64,000 nucleotides of DNA from Brachionus plicatilis (Eukaryota; Rotifera; Eurotatoria; Ploima; Brachionidae). Position numbers and translations under genes: made by a program. The DNA lies in assembly GCA_010279815.1 (NCBI GenBank), contig QEOQ01000487.1:285832-349831 (forward strand), written 5' to 3'. The notes beneath the pieces were generated by a model that made no database searches, was not told where the DNA came from, and worked only from the letters and a program-made list of their open reading frames with translations. The stretch's first letter is position 1. The number at the start of each line of letters is the position of its first letter. Of this stretch, positions 46,874 to 57,540 are shown one piece after another.

Positions 46874-47881
46874 ATGAGCCAAAAAGAAAATTTTGTCGAG
46901 CCCGAGCTCGACATCGATGAGATTGACAAGAAAATAAACCGCAAAAATTCCAAGATAAAGACTCGCTATGTCGAGGAGCTCAAAGAATACTTGGGAAAGA
47001 TGAAAAAAGACAATGAGGATGCGAATGTGTCAGCTAAAATTTTCAAAAAAGCCATCGATGAAGAAGATGGTGAATCAAGCGTCAATAATAATGAGTATAG
47101 ATATTCGACTATTAGTGATGAAATAGACAACACTTTTAGCTACTTGAACGATTCGTCATATAGCTCGGATCAAGATGACACATTGGTGCAGGAGAATTTT
47201 TTGAACTTTGTCAAAGAGCAAAAAGATGATGATTTCTATAAAGAATTGAACAAAATACTGGAAAAGTATCCGAAACGCCCCAAATATGTAGTAGAGCCCA
47301 AGGTTCGCTCCAGTCTGACAAACTCGAGAAAAAATGATCAAATAGAAGAGGAAATTTTTATGAATAACTACCGCAAAACTTTGCAGGAAAAATTGAAATC
47401 CGATGAAATTGACCAAGAGGTAAAAAGAGTCAAGGAGTTTTTCGACTGGTTGGCAACAAACCATGGTATTTATTTGTTTAAAAAAAAAGAAAATAATCTA
47501 GTTGTGAATATATTTCATCCGAATGCAAGCGAAAATAAATTTGCTGACAATCCCAAGAGTGTTTTCTATAAGCCAGTTGATGAAGGGACAGATCTGAAAA
47601 ATTTTGAGCTAAAAATTTACTTTGATTCCAAAAAATACAAGAATTTGTTGGACATCGATCAATTGGATCTTTTTTTGACCGATCCGGATGATAGTGAAAT
47701 GCTCAAGACAAAGAAAGGTGAAAGTGAGCAAGAAACACGTTCTAATGATGAGCCAAAAGAAAAAGTGGACGAGGAAACTTCCGAAAATACTATGTTTAGT
47801 AGGCTGCATAAAATAAATCCGTTCAAACGTATAAGGAGCTTAAACCTCACTCAGATGAATGTTTTTCGTCAAAAAAAATAA
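46874..47881 (+). CDS. Gene F: member of the tandem family with C-terminal extension (335 aa)
   Basis: The ATG at 46874 (MSQKENFVEPELDID) is chosen over an in-frame TTG at 46838. Visible blocks: YVEELKEYLGKMKKD near the N-terminus, FYKELNKILEKYPKRP in the middle, and the module NLVVNIFHPNA, then FYKPVDEGTDLKNFELKIY, FDSKKYK (about 213-260). A further 75 residues are rich in Glu, Lys and Ser and end in a basic stretch with INPFKRIRSL. Codons are less A/T-biased than in C and D. It is intracellular by appearance; no known family was recognised. Confidence 0.65.
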   Translation: MSQKENFVEPELDIDEIDKKINRKNSKIKTRYVEELKEYLGKMKKDNEDANVSAKIFKKAIDEEDGESSVNNNEYRYSTISDEIDNTFSYLNDSSYSSDQDDTLVQENFLNFVKEQKDDDFYKELNKILEKYPKRPKYVVEPKVRSSLTNSRKNDQIEEEIFMNNYRKTLQEKLKSDEIDQEVKRVKEFFDWLATNHGIYLFKKKENNLVVNIFHPNASENKFADNPKSVFYKPVDEGTDLKNFELKIYFDSKKYKNLLDIDQLDLFLTDPDDSEMLKTKKGESEQETRSNDEPKEKVDEETSENTMFSRLHKINPFKRIRSLNLTQMNVFRQKK

Positions 47882-48204
47882 TTTATTGTGATACAAATTA
47901 GAAATTTTTTGTTTAGTTAAATTTAAAAAAAAAATTGTTGATAATAAATCAGTATTAATAAAAGAAAATTTAAATTTTTTTTTTTCAGATAAAAATAAAA
48001 ATGGCATGGCAAAATTATTTGTAATTCTTTATAAAATATAACTTGCCAAATATCAATAAAACTGTCAATTATTAGAATTTAATTAAAAAGAAAATTATTA
48101 AAATTCAAGACAAAAAAAATTAACCTTTATTCTATTTGAATAGAAAAAAGAAATTTGTAGTGGTTGATCACCTTTTTTTAAGGATTTTTAATCAAAATGG
48201 TATC

Positions 48205-49117
48205 TATTAGGTTGATTAATAAGTTTTTTCGTCGATTTTTAAATGAAAAAATCTCATCAAAGATTAAACTTTTTTATGCAATGTTGTACATCATTTGAAA
48301 GAGCAACTCTTGTTCTTTCAAATGATATATAAGATTATATGTTTGCTTTTTAAATTTCTAAATAATTAACTAAATAAAAATGTATGACAAAAAAATGCAT
48401 ATCCGCCATTGCATGTTATTCAAGTTTAACGAAGGAAAAAATGCGACAGAGGCTACCAAATCGATTTGTTTGGTATATGTGGATCTACTTCGATAACCAC
48501 GTCAACAAAAAACAATGGATCGACCCTGATCAAGAGCCATTACCTACTTCTAAACGCGAAATTCATGGAAAAAAGGTCGTGCTTTGTGTTTGGTGGGATC
48601 AGAAGGATATAATCTATTATGAGCTACTGCAACCCAAGCAAACGATAACCGCAGACCTTTATTCACAACAATCGATACGTTTGAGTCACGCTTTGGAAAC
48701 AAAACGGCCACACAGAGCTAAAGGAGAGCGAAAAGTGATTCTTTTACATGACAACGCCACATGTTGCAAAACCGACTCGGAACACGATAGAGAATCTAGG
48801 CTGGGAAGTCTTATCTCACCCAGCTTATTCACCAGACTTAGATCCTTCAGATTACCATTTGTTCCGATTCCATGCAGCACTTCCTCATTGAAAAAAAGTT
48901 ACTCAGACTTGGAGGAAATCAAAAAAGACATCAGTCAATATTTCACCTCAAAACCAGCCAGCTTCTACGAGCGAGGGATCAAAATGCTACCAGAAAGATG
49001 GGAGATGTGTATTTCTAGCGAAAGAAATTATTTTAGTGACTAATTTTATTTTATTTTAGTTTTTATAAATAAATAAAGTCTAGAAAAAAATGAAAAAACT
49101 TATTAAATAACCTAATA
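48205..49117. mobile_element. Internally deleted mariner transposon with intact termini
   Basis: The element spans 48207-49115 (909 bp) with TA target duplications at 48205-48206 and 49116-49117. The 24 bp terminal inverted repeats begin TTAGGTTG on the left and TTAGGTTA on the right strand and agree at 22 of 24 positions. Full-length mariners are about 1.3 kb, so about 370 bp is missing. A 13 bp stem hairpin lies at 48290-48326 near the left end. The ends could still be acted on by a transposase made elsewhere. Confidence 0.9.
48380..49042 (+). pseudogene. Broken mariner transposase gene
   Basis: The original start is probably 48380 (MYDKKMHIRHCMLF), whose frame gives the beginning of the helix-turn-helix domain (FNEGKNATEATKSI). 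The sequence then jumps to the catalytic domain (IYFDNHVNKKQWIDPDQEP) in another frame. That jump is consistent with one internal deletion that removed most of the DNA-binding half and the first catalytic aspartate region. HGKKVVLCVWWDQK and ILLHDNA (second aspartate) follow. A frameshift then hides the YSPDL block with the third aspartate, and the frame returns for RGIKMLPERWE near the end. Not functional. Confidence 0.9.
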
Positions 49118-51112
49118 ATTCTAATTTATTAAGAAAAAATTCCAAAATAATAATTTACAAAATTCTACGAAAGTTTAACAATACAACATCAACTTTTTGT
49201 GATATGTCTGTCTATCTTTTTGTCTGTCCTATTTTAAAAAATCATATAAGTGTATGCAAAAAGAAATGAATAGGATGCAAGAGGAATATTAAATAAAAAA
49301 TTAAATTTGTAATTTTCAAATAATTCCAAATTAAATAACAGTATTTAGAAAATAATAATGCAACTTTAAAAAAAAAAATCATAGTAAAAATTAGCATTAT
49401 ATAATAAATCTAATTATTAAGCTTCGATTCATAGAAAATCAATGTTAAATTCAATTTTACAAGTCTTTATTTAATCCATATACATCACCGTAAAAATGGT
49501 AACAATAGATTCTAATATTTTGACTCTGGAGGATTTTTAAATTTGAAAAAAATAAAAAAATATAATAAATGTCTTATTTTAACAATTTTCTAGTTTTTCA
49601 AACTACGAGTGAGTAATGGTAGTAATTAATTTCAAAATTTTATAAATGTTGTTTGTGAATTTTCTTATTGAAGTTTTTTTATTCGTCTTGACCAAAACAT
49701 TAAAACCATTAATTATTTTTTGATAGGTTTTAAAAAAAAAGTTTCAAGGTTAATAAACAGGCTAGTGCCCTTATCTATTGAAAAGACTGATAACTCTTCA
49801 TTTGTTTCAATTAAAATAAATAATTTATTAAAATTCAAAATATCAAAATTTTTACTTAAAAAATTAATTAATTTAATTAATTGATTTTTTAAGTTTTTGT
49901 AAACCAAATTAAATTTATCAAAAATCTTAAGAAAAACTATATTTATATTTTAAAAAATAAATGTTTTTAATATATTACGAGCGTGAGCACAAAGTCAAGG
50001 CATCTTGAAGCTTAGGATAAAAAAAATCAGATCAAATAGCATTTTTTTTATAATTTCAGAATGGTTTTTGATTAAATCTCTCTACAAAATGCTGACTAAT
50101 GCAAAAAACATGCTAAATATTAGATAAGGCTCTGCAAAAACTCTGCAATTTTGCAAGAAAATGTACGTCATTAAAAAGTATTTAATTCAACTGCGCAATT
50201 TAATTTTACGTAAAATTACACTAGTTTAAGGAAGTTACGTCAAAAAGTTTACGGCCAAAAAAAAACTAAATTTTAGAGGAAAAAGTGAAAAATTAATAAA
50301 AATTTGAATTTCATAAAAAAAATTTGGGTAATTTCCTTATATTTACATTACTTAAAAAATATGACAGAAAATAACATATTATTACATTGTAAGAGGGCAA
50401 ATTGTAAGAAAAAGTACTAAACTAGTGGAATATTACGTAAAATTACGTAAGATTATATTATCTTACATTTTCTTACATACAAGAAATGATGCAATATTAT
50501 GTAAGCTTACATTTTCTGACGTAAAATTACGTAAAATGATGTAATCTTACCCATTATACAGTTTAACTTTAAACAATGTATATGTAACTTTCATAAAATC
50601 CTTTTTAAAAAGAGTTACATGCATTTTTTAAAAAATAGAATTAACTTGTTTTCTAATAACTATATGTGTCTTTATTTTATTTTTCTTTCCATATTAAGAA
50701 AAAAGTTGAAAGTTGTTTTTAAGCTAGTTTTTTGTGTTTTAAGAGAAATTGTAATGAGCATAAATAATTAAATCATAATAATTATAAATGCAAAAATTAA
50801 AGATTTATTTTCTCTTTGACTTATTTCTTTTTTTGAATTTAACGATATTTTTTTTAGATTCATTTATTTGATTAGAAATAATTAAAGATAGTTGGATTTT
50901 CAAATTTTAAAAAATCCAAAATTTGGTAAAAAAGATGTGAAAATTTTCAAAATTAATTTTTGATCACTAATTCATTTAAAAGATAAAAAAATGAATCACT
51001 AAATGCAGAATCCTTTTTGACAGTTTATGCCCAAATATAGTTTATAAATTACCGACAAAAATCGGACAAATGAGTGTTTTTTTTACATCAACACATTTTT
51101 CCTTTACAGTGT
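49118..51112. other. Gene-free stretch with a cluster of ACGTAA palindromes
   Basis: No gene was supported. Between about 50160 and 50550 the palindromic core TTACGTAA and near variants (GACGTAA, TTATGTAA, TTACGTC) recur many times in both orientations. The densest parts are ATTACGTAAAATTACGTAA at 50432 and ACGTAAAATTACGTAAAA at 50519. This could be the subterminal region of a transposon or a cluster of protein-binding sites. Confidence 0.4.
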
Positions 51113-51307
51113 TTATTTGGCAAAATTTAAACCACTATCTAAGGTAACTCCCAATAATTTAAACTCTTCAACAACTTGAACTATTTGATTTAAAACGACG
51201 ATGATTTTCGGTAATATAACTCTCTTGTTCGTCACAAACATAAAACATGTTTTATCCCAATTAATATCTAACCTATTAGCTGAATAATTAGTTGATAGGT
51301 TTTATTT
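51113..51307 (-). pseudogene. Fragment of a LINE-type reverse transcriptase
   Basis: About 64 codons are open on the minus strand, bounded by stops. They read LSTNYSANRLDINWDKTCFM, then FVTNKRVILP, then VVEEFKLLGVTLDS, LNFAK. This is the usual C-terminal palm/thumb region of non-LTR reverse transcriptases (pattern: N-L-N, KT-M-F, then F-K-LGV-LD--L-F). Only this piece is recognisable, so it is a dead 5'- and 3'-truncated copy. Confidence 0.65.
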
Positions 51308-51806
51308 GATCAACTATTAAATGAAAAAACATTTATTTAAAAGCTACTTTTTGATATAGTTCCGATTCAGACTCTAAAAAAAAATTTAGCTTTGAATCTT
51401 AACTAAAAAAGAGTGCTGAAAAAAATATTAAAAAGAGTGTGGATTGCTCAACAAGTGATCACAAAGTTATAAAGAACCAATTTAGTGTTTTTTGAATGCT
51501 TTTAAAAGAAAATCGAGCTTTTTGAATTTAAAATTTAACACAATTGTGTATTTTTTTAATTTCGATATAACAGGATTCTTAATTAGTAAATTTTAAATAA
51601 AATAATTTTTTTTAGAAAAAACTTTATTATTAGAATTTATTAAAATTATGCGTATAATTAATTATTATTAATAAAGCACTGTGTATTAATGGTAAAAACA
51701 GTAAATTTAAACTGATAATTAAAAAATAAAAATAAAACATTATTTTTTTTCTTACATTACAAATCGAAAAATAAAAAATAATTTTTTCTTGAAAAAAAAC
51801 TATTGC

Positions 51807-52651
51807 CTAGTCAAATTTTTGTTCTAATAGAGTTAATTTGAAAGTTTTTTTTGACAAATTTAGATCATAAAAAATAAGTGAATGATAAAAAATATTCGCC
51901 AATACAGTAAAATATTCCATTAGAGAAAAAAAAGAGTAAACAAATGGCTCACAATATTTATTGTGACGAATATAAAAATATAACGAGAGCAAAAAACAAG
52001 ACAAGTAGACACAAAATGTTCCTATTTTGAGTTTTAGAGACTTTTTTTCCTCAATTTTCAGACAATTGGAAGCTTTTACTCTAGGCCAGTAATATGTACT
52101 GATAGAAATAATCATATATAACGAGGAAGAAATCAGAAACATTACAAAACTTATCATATGAATGAAAAATATTTCTACAGATGAGACATAAGTCAAAATT
52201 AGAAGAGAAGTCAATTCTATATTATGAAACATAAAAGCAATTTTTACAATTAAAATATAAAGATTTGTATTTTTCATCAATTGTGCTTTGACTTTATAGT
52301 ACTTTTTGTAGTACACAAACGAAATTAGATACCTTGGAAACGAGTCGATGCCAATGCAGAGTCTCCACAAAGTACTCTGGGGATAAAATGTGCTGATGCA
52401 TGCTGATATGGAAGGCAAAAAATTAAATACACCACAATGTGTTTCGTTTGCGTCATCGAAATCCTTGACGATTGAAACAAAAATGCACAAAAAAAAAGCA
52501 CCCAAAGGTAAGCATAATCCAAAGTAGCACAAATGCTTGAAATTTAAGTCTATTGCTGAAAAAATATTAAATTTAGTAAATTAACTTTAAAAAACTTTTA
52601 AATACCTTTAAATGGTCTACTTTCTAGTTGAATCATTTGATGTTTCTCCAT
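51807..52651 (-). CDS. PGAP2/FRAG1-like GPI-anchor remodelling protein (two exons, 264 aa)
   Basis: PGAP2 acts in the Golgi on lipid remodelling of GPI anchors. The exons are 52606-52651 (MEKHQMIQLESRPFK) and 51807-52555, joined in phase (G|CA) over a 50 bp intron; 795 coding bases. Diagnostic blocks: HCGVFNFLPSISACI, WRLCIGIDSFPRYLISF, LLILTYVSSVEIFFIH, YFYIRHNKYCEPFVYSFFSL, and MEYFTVLANIFYHSLIFYDL. Six or so hydrophobic segments match the family's multi-pass layout and the length is normal (about 254 in human). The first exon supplies the start missing from the long frame. The C-terminus is short, ending LEQKFD. Confidence 0.9.
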
Positions 52652-53930
52652 AATGGCAGAGCTTTACTGATAATTGCTATTATTTATTTTAAATAGCATA
52701 AACATAATTTTTATAACTGAAAATCTTGAGTATTTAACTGTAAAAACACTACTAACTTTACTTTAAAATTGATTATTTTATTGTAAACAAAATGTTTATT
52801 TAAAAAAAAATTAATAAAAGTTTATTTTCAATTTGTTTTGGTTATAATTAAAATGATAATAATACAAATATAAATTCTAGCAGAAACTTGCGTAGCTAGT
52901 CTTGATTCAGTCTTCAATTAAAAATTTTAAACCGAAAAAACTTTTATGATCAACCTGGTAATCATGGAAAATTATGGAAAATTAAATGATTTAAAAAAAA
53001 TAAATCTAAATTAAAAATTTAATAAAATAACGAAATAATAAAGTTTTAAAAAAGTTGTATAAATAAACATTAAAAACTTAAAAAAAATATGTTAACCCTC
53101 GGATGAGGTTAAGTTAATAAAACTCAGTTTATTTGTTTTTTTAATTTTATTTTATTAAATGATAAAATTACACTCATAAAAAATACGACAATAGGTAAAC
53201 GTTTTATGTTGTTTGTGGAAATATTCGAATAAGACGAATAAATGAAATAAAGTAGTACATTTTTATAGTAAAAGAAATAATTAAAAAACATCAATCACAA
53301 ATAAAGATAATATCAAATAAAATATTAAAAGTAAGAAAGATTGTAGACAATGGTCATTGAGATAACGATGATACTTTATATTAATTTAATTAAAACATCA
53401 AGATAATTAACTTGATAATTTATTGAATTTGAGGATCGTAGATCATAGTAACAAATAAATTGCTTTAACAAAAAAACTGCAAATTTCATTGCAAAAAACA
53501 GTAAATTTGTTGCTTCTTGAGCTTTGATTTGGTACCATTTTCATTCAATTTCGACCAAAATTGAATGAGCTAGACAATTTTGAAAATATTTTTCTTGAAA
53601 AACGCTCAAAAACCTGAAAAGGAACATAACTTTGCAAATGTTTAAATTTTTTTCAATCTGTAAAAAGATTTAGATAATATAGTATCTTAGCTTTAATTTG
53701 GTACCATTTTTATCAAAAATGATACATTATTGGGGTTGCTAGGTACTTTTGAAAGTATACTTTTTTTTTCTTTTTTTTTTATTTTATTTAACTAGATTTA
53801 GCTTTAAAAAATTAGATTTCCTTTTATCAAAATAGCAATGTTTTTATTAAAATTAGAAAACAAAATGAGAGAAAAAGTGAGAAAATTTTTGGACCATTAA
53901 CAAATATTTAAAATACCCAAAAAACCATGA

Positions 53931-54258
53931 TATTGGGGCAAAATGTTATTTATTGTACATTTTTACATTTTTGAGAGAAGAAAAAAAAATCTCAAAATCA
54001 AAAAATCTAAAAAAATTTTCATTCAAAAAAAGTAATAATAAATTCGCAATTACTTAAAAAGGAGTTTTAGAAAAATTTAAATGTAAAAACCAAGGATCAT
54101 TTTTTGAAAATCCCTTTTAATTAATTGCGAATTTATTATTACTTTTTTTGAATGAAAATTTTTTAGATTTTTTGATTTTGAGATTTTTATTTCTTCTCTC
54201 AAAAATGTAAAAATGTAAAAATATAAAAATGTACAATAAATAACATTTTGCCGATATT
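53931..54258. mobile_element. Foldback (long-palindrome) element, family 1
   Basis: The arms of about 130 bp (53931-54060 and 54114-54258) are near-perfect inverted repeats; both contain GAATGAAAATTTT next to AGTAATAATAAATTCG or its complement. The termini read TATTGGGGCAAAATG and CATTTTGCCGATATT. Open frames on the minus strand here are by-products of the palindrome. Its ends match those of the element at 59431. Confidence 0.75.
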
Positions 54259-54595
54259 GGCAGGAATTGGTAAAATCCCGCAAAAAGTCTAAAAAATGAA
54301 AGATAATATTTTTTCCAGATCACCAGCTCCATTAAAGTCCAATGTTTTTTAAAATAGTACTGGACTCAAAAATTTTTTAAATGCATATCTCTTTTTAAAT
54401 CTTGTTCCCAAAAAGATGCTTGTTTTTCATGTTAAAAATGCAAAAACTGGATTAGTGGAAATTGTTTGCCAAAGAGTTTTAAACAAAATTATTTATTTTA
54501 TTGTCCAAACTGTAAATAACATTTAAATATTTTAGAATCTTTAGACATTTTCTTTTTTTACTTTAACAGTTCATTTTCTGATTTTATACACTTGC

Positions 54596-54935
54596 GTAAA
54601 ATTCGGCATTGTGAAATTTGGTACAAAAATCAAAAACAAAATATAAAAAATGCCAAGGCTTAAGTTCTGAAGGACCAAAACATGTTCTGTAAATTGTAGC
54701 AACTGACACATTCTTTGTACCACCACATTAAAGTTGAATTGGATTTTTAATATAATGTAGTATCCCAAATTTACTATTTTCTGAGTTTTGCAGAATCAGT
54801 ATATTGGTGGTACAAAGGATGTATCAGCTGCTACAATTTACAGAACATGTTTTGGTCCTTCAGAACTTAAGCTTTGAAATTTTTAATATTTTGTTTTTGT
54901 TTTTTGTACCAAATTTCACAATGCCGTAAAATTCG
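54596..54935. mobile_element. Foldback (long-palindrome) element, family 2
   Basis: The arms of about 130 bp (54596-54726 and 54803-54935) share GGCATTGTGAAATTTGGTAC at the outer end and CAAAACATGTTCTGTAAATT in the middle, with a loop of about 75 bp. There is no coding function. Arm identity is high, suggesting a recent insertion or correction between arms. Confidence 0.75.
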
Positions 54936-55381
54936 TTAAATAAAATAAAAATTTTCTTAATTGTTAAACACTTTCTCGTTTCACAATAAACAGAATGACA
55001 TGCCACTAAAATCGAGCAATTACGTTAATTGAATTGGTTTTTAGATCTATCAAAAATAAAAAAGATTCCAAAAAAAATAAAATTTTGCTGAAAATTTCAA
55101 CAATTTAAAATTTTATCAAAAGTAAAACTTCTAATTACTATCTTTTATATTCAAAACTTAAAATATCGGACCATTTAAAACATTTTTCAAAATTTTTTTT
55201 AAAAAAAGTTAAAAAAAAAATTTAAAAATGAAAACGTTTTAATTAGCGTAAAACTAAACTAACATTTGCGTTGTTTTAATATTCGTTCAGAAATTTTGAA
55301 TTTAGTGAAATATTACCAAATTTGAATTATATAACTTCAATTATTCACAATCATTATTGAGAAACTATTGTATATTTCAGA

Positions 55382-55955
55382 ATGACAAAGCACAGCGTAC
55401 TTTTTGTTTGTTTAGGTAAGAACCTATAAATAAATCTTGATTAACTGAATATTTGAAAACTTTTATCTTTAAGGAAATATATGCCGATCGCCTATGGGTG
55501 AAGCAATACTCCATGATCTAGCAACTAAACAAGGAGTTCGGGACAATTGGCTCATAGACTCAGCAGGCACAGGTGGACATGAAGCCGGCAGTAGAATTTA
55601 CTCAGGTGCTCAAAGAGTTTTGAAAAAATACGGAATTAATTACGAACATATAGCAAGACAGGTATTTAATTTTTTTAATAAAATAATAAATACATTTTAT
55701 CCGTGAAAGATTACACCCCAAGATTTCGACAAGTTTGATCTCATTCTAGGCTTTGATGTTGACAACATTCGAAATTTGGAAAGAATAAAACCAAAGAATA
55801 GCAAAGCTGAAATAAAATTGGTCAATTTCTTCAACGAAAAGCGAAAGAACAAAAACATTGAGGATCCATGGTATCCTGACACCAACCAGGCATTCGAAGC
55901 TGTTTATACCGACTGCCTTGAAGCTTGCAAAACTTTGCTCAAAGAATACAAATAG
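55382..55955 (+). CDS. Low-molecular-weight protein tyrosine phosphatase (ACP1 family), three exons, 155 aa
   Basis: A cytosolic enzyme that removes phosphate from phosphotyrosine through a cysteine intermediate. The exons 55382-55415, 55474-55661 and 55710-55955 join in phase; introns are 58 and 48 bp; 468 coding bases. The catalytic loop CLGNICRS is split by intron 1 (C10 nucleophile, R16, with the second redox-active C15). The general acid is D126 in DPWYPD; most family members have DPYY, so the tryptophan is a small variation. The length agrees with the family (about 157). The ATG lies one base after a consensus acceptor (TATATTTCAG), so the leader is probably spliced. COX17 follows 153 bp downstream on the same strand. 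Confidence 0.95.
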
Positions 55956-56108
55956 ACTTCTTATTAAATTTTATTTTATCTATAAATTAAATTATTTTTA
56001 GTTAAAAAAAAAAAATTGCTTTTTTATTAATCAAGATTTGAAACTCTTGTATTCTAAATTTGAATTAAAGTCAATTTTGTACTTAATACCAAACATTTAT
56101 TTTAGATA

Positions 56109-56348
56109 ATGGGTAATTCACAGGCTCCAAATGTAAATTCTGCACCTGCAGAAAAGAAGCAGTGCGAGTCGGACTCGTGCAAACTTGAACAAAAACCCAA
56201 GACCGACCAAAAATTGAAGCCGTGTTGTGCGTGTCCAGAGACTAAAAAAGCGCGTGATGCCTGCATTATGGAAAAAGGCGAAGAAAACTGCAAGGATCTG
56301 ATCGAAGCACACAAAGAATGTATGAGAAAACTTGGTTTTAATGTTTGA
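56109..56348 (+). CDS. COX17: COX17 cytochrome c oxidase copper chaperone (79 aa)
   Basis: Carries copper in the mitochondrial intermembrane space to the SCO and COX11 proteins for cytochrome oxidase assembly. The core [20 protein letters not shown] is diagnostic. The CC pair (C39, C40) and twin CX9C motifs (C42/C52 and C61/C71) are complete, as needed for copper binding and Mia40-driven folding. The N-terminal tail (residues 1-34) is polar with two extra cysteines (C19, C24). Single exon; the ATG is three bases after a strong acceptor (TTTATTTTAG). Convergent with DNAJB13, with 81 bp between stops. Confidence 0.96.
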   Translation: MGNSQAPNVNSAPAEKKQCESDSCKLEQKPKTDQKLKPCCACPETKKARDACIMEKGEENCKDLIEAHKECMRKLGFNV

Positions 56349-56429
56349 ATGATTTTTTTTTTTGAATATTAAATTTTTTATTATTAAATTTTTAATTAAA
56401 ATAAAAAAAAAATGGAAAAACAAAATAGT

Positions 56430-57540
56430 TTAATCCTCAAAATCCGATGATTTCATTTGAACATTCTGTTTCTTTGGCTTATCTTCTTTTTTGTACGCAT
56501 TTGGTATCAGAGCCTTTTTGATAAAGTCCTTGCTGTCCGAATTTAAGTACTTGGGAAATTCAATATCGAATTCAATGATTAGATCCCCTTTTGTATTTGT
56601 GTCTTCTACAAGCGGCATGCCTTCACCGGGAATAGATCGAGTAAATCCTGGCCTAAAAAAATCTTAATTTAAAATTTAAAAAAAAAAAAAAAAATTACTT
56701 GACAATGTCAGTTATTGGAATATCCAAAATTCTTCCATCCAAAGTTGGTACATGAATTGTAGTTCCGGTTAGAGCCGAGGCTAGCGGAATTTTTTGTACA
56801 TAAACCAAATTGGATGCTTCTCTTCTAAAAATTGGATGTGGCTTGTCTCTTACTATGAACACAATATCAGCTGGAATGCTGTTTGGACCCTGATCGCCCT
56901 CTTGCTCAAAAGTGACCCTAGTGCCTGGTTTCCAGCCCCGTTTTACAGTAATGGTCAAAATTTTCTCCTTAAAACTGGACGTATGACCGTCATCGTTCAT
57001 TACTCGGCGCGATATTTTCATTTTCTTGATACAGCCATGGAAAACCTCTTCCAGCGAAAGCATTAGGTCCCTCTCAATCGGCGGGTCTTGTTTCTTTCTG
57101 CCGCGACCAGCAAGACCACCAAAATTTTCACTCTTGTCCAACTCGGCATGCTTATAGAAATCAGCAAATGGATTGTCACCTCCGAAAAATTCATGGAAAA
57201 TTTTGTGAGGGTCACCACAAAATGTGTATGGATCACTCCAATTAGTTTTGTCCAAGGGAACTCCATTTTTGAGGCCCTCTTCACCAAACTGGTCATAAAT
57301 AGCCTTTCTTTGAGCTTAAAAAAAATTGGATACTTTTGAATTTGTTAGTTGGTTGGCAAACTTACGGTTGCTTAGAACATCATAGGCCTCGGAACTCTCC
57401 CGAAATCTGTCCGCTGCATGTCTGTCACCAGGATTTTTGACCGGGTGAAAATTGAGTGCTATTTTTCTGTAAGCTTGCTTGATCTCTGCGTCTTTGGCAC
57501 TGCGCGTTATCTGCAAAACACTATAGTAATCCTTACCCAT
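56430..57540 (-). CDS. DNAJB13-like J-domain protein (three exons, 337 aa)
   Basis: DNAJB13 is an axonemal co-chaperone-like protein of radial spokes in motile cilia and sperm tails. Minus-strand exons 57366-57540, 56699-57314 and 56430-56652; introns 51 and 46 bp; 1014 coding bases. The J-domain starts [20 protein letters not shown], and its loop reads HPV (32-34) instead of the HPD needed to stimulate Hsp70; loss of that aspartate is known for DNAJB13. [63 protein letters not shown] and IPGEGMPL follow the type-II J-protein C-terminal domains. The C-terminus has about 20 more residues than the human protein ([10 protein letters not shown] and an acidic end). The start at 57540 is the first ATG of the frame. 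Confidence 0.93.

Larger units (their letters stand above)
52652..55381. other. Transposon-rich intergenic stretch
   Basis: No host gene was found. It holds foldback elements at 53931-54258 and 54596-54935. A further patch at 53505-53720 contains two direct copies of a segment like GCTTTGATTTGGTACCATTT, also likely repeat-derived. Confidence 0.5.

Noticed and set aside
54571..54768. 65-codon minus-strand frame
   Set aside because: Lies within the arm of the foldback element and has no protein features.
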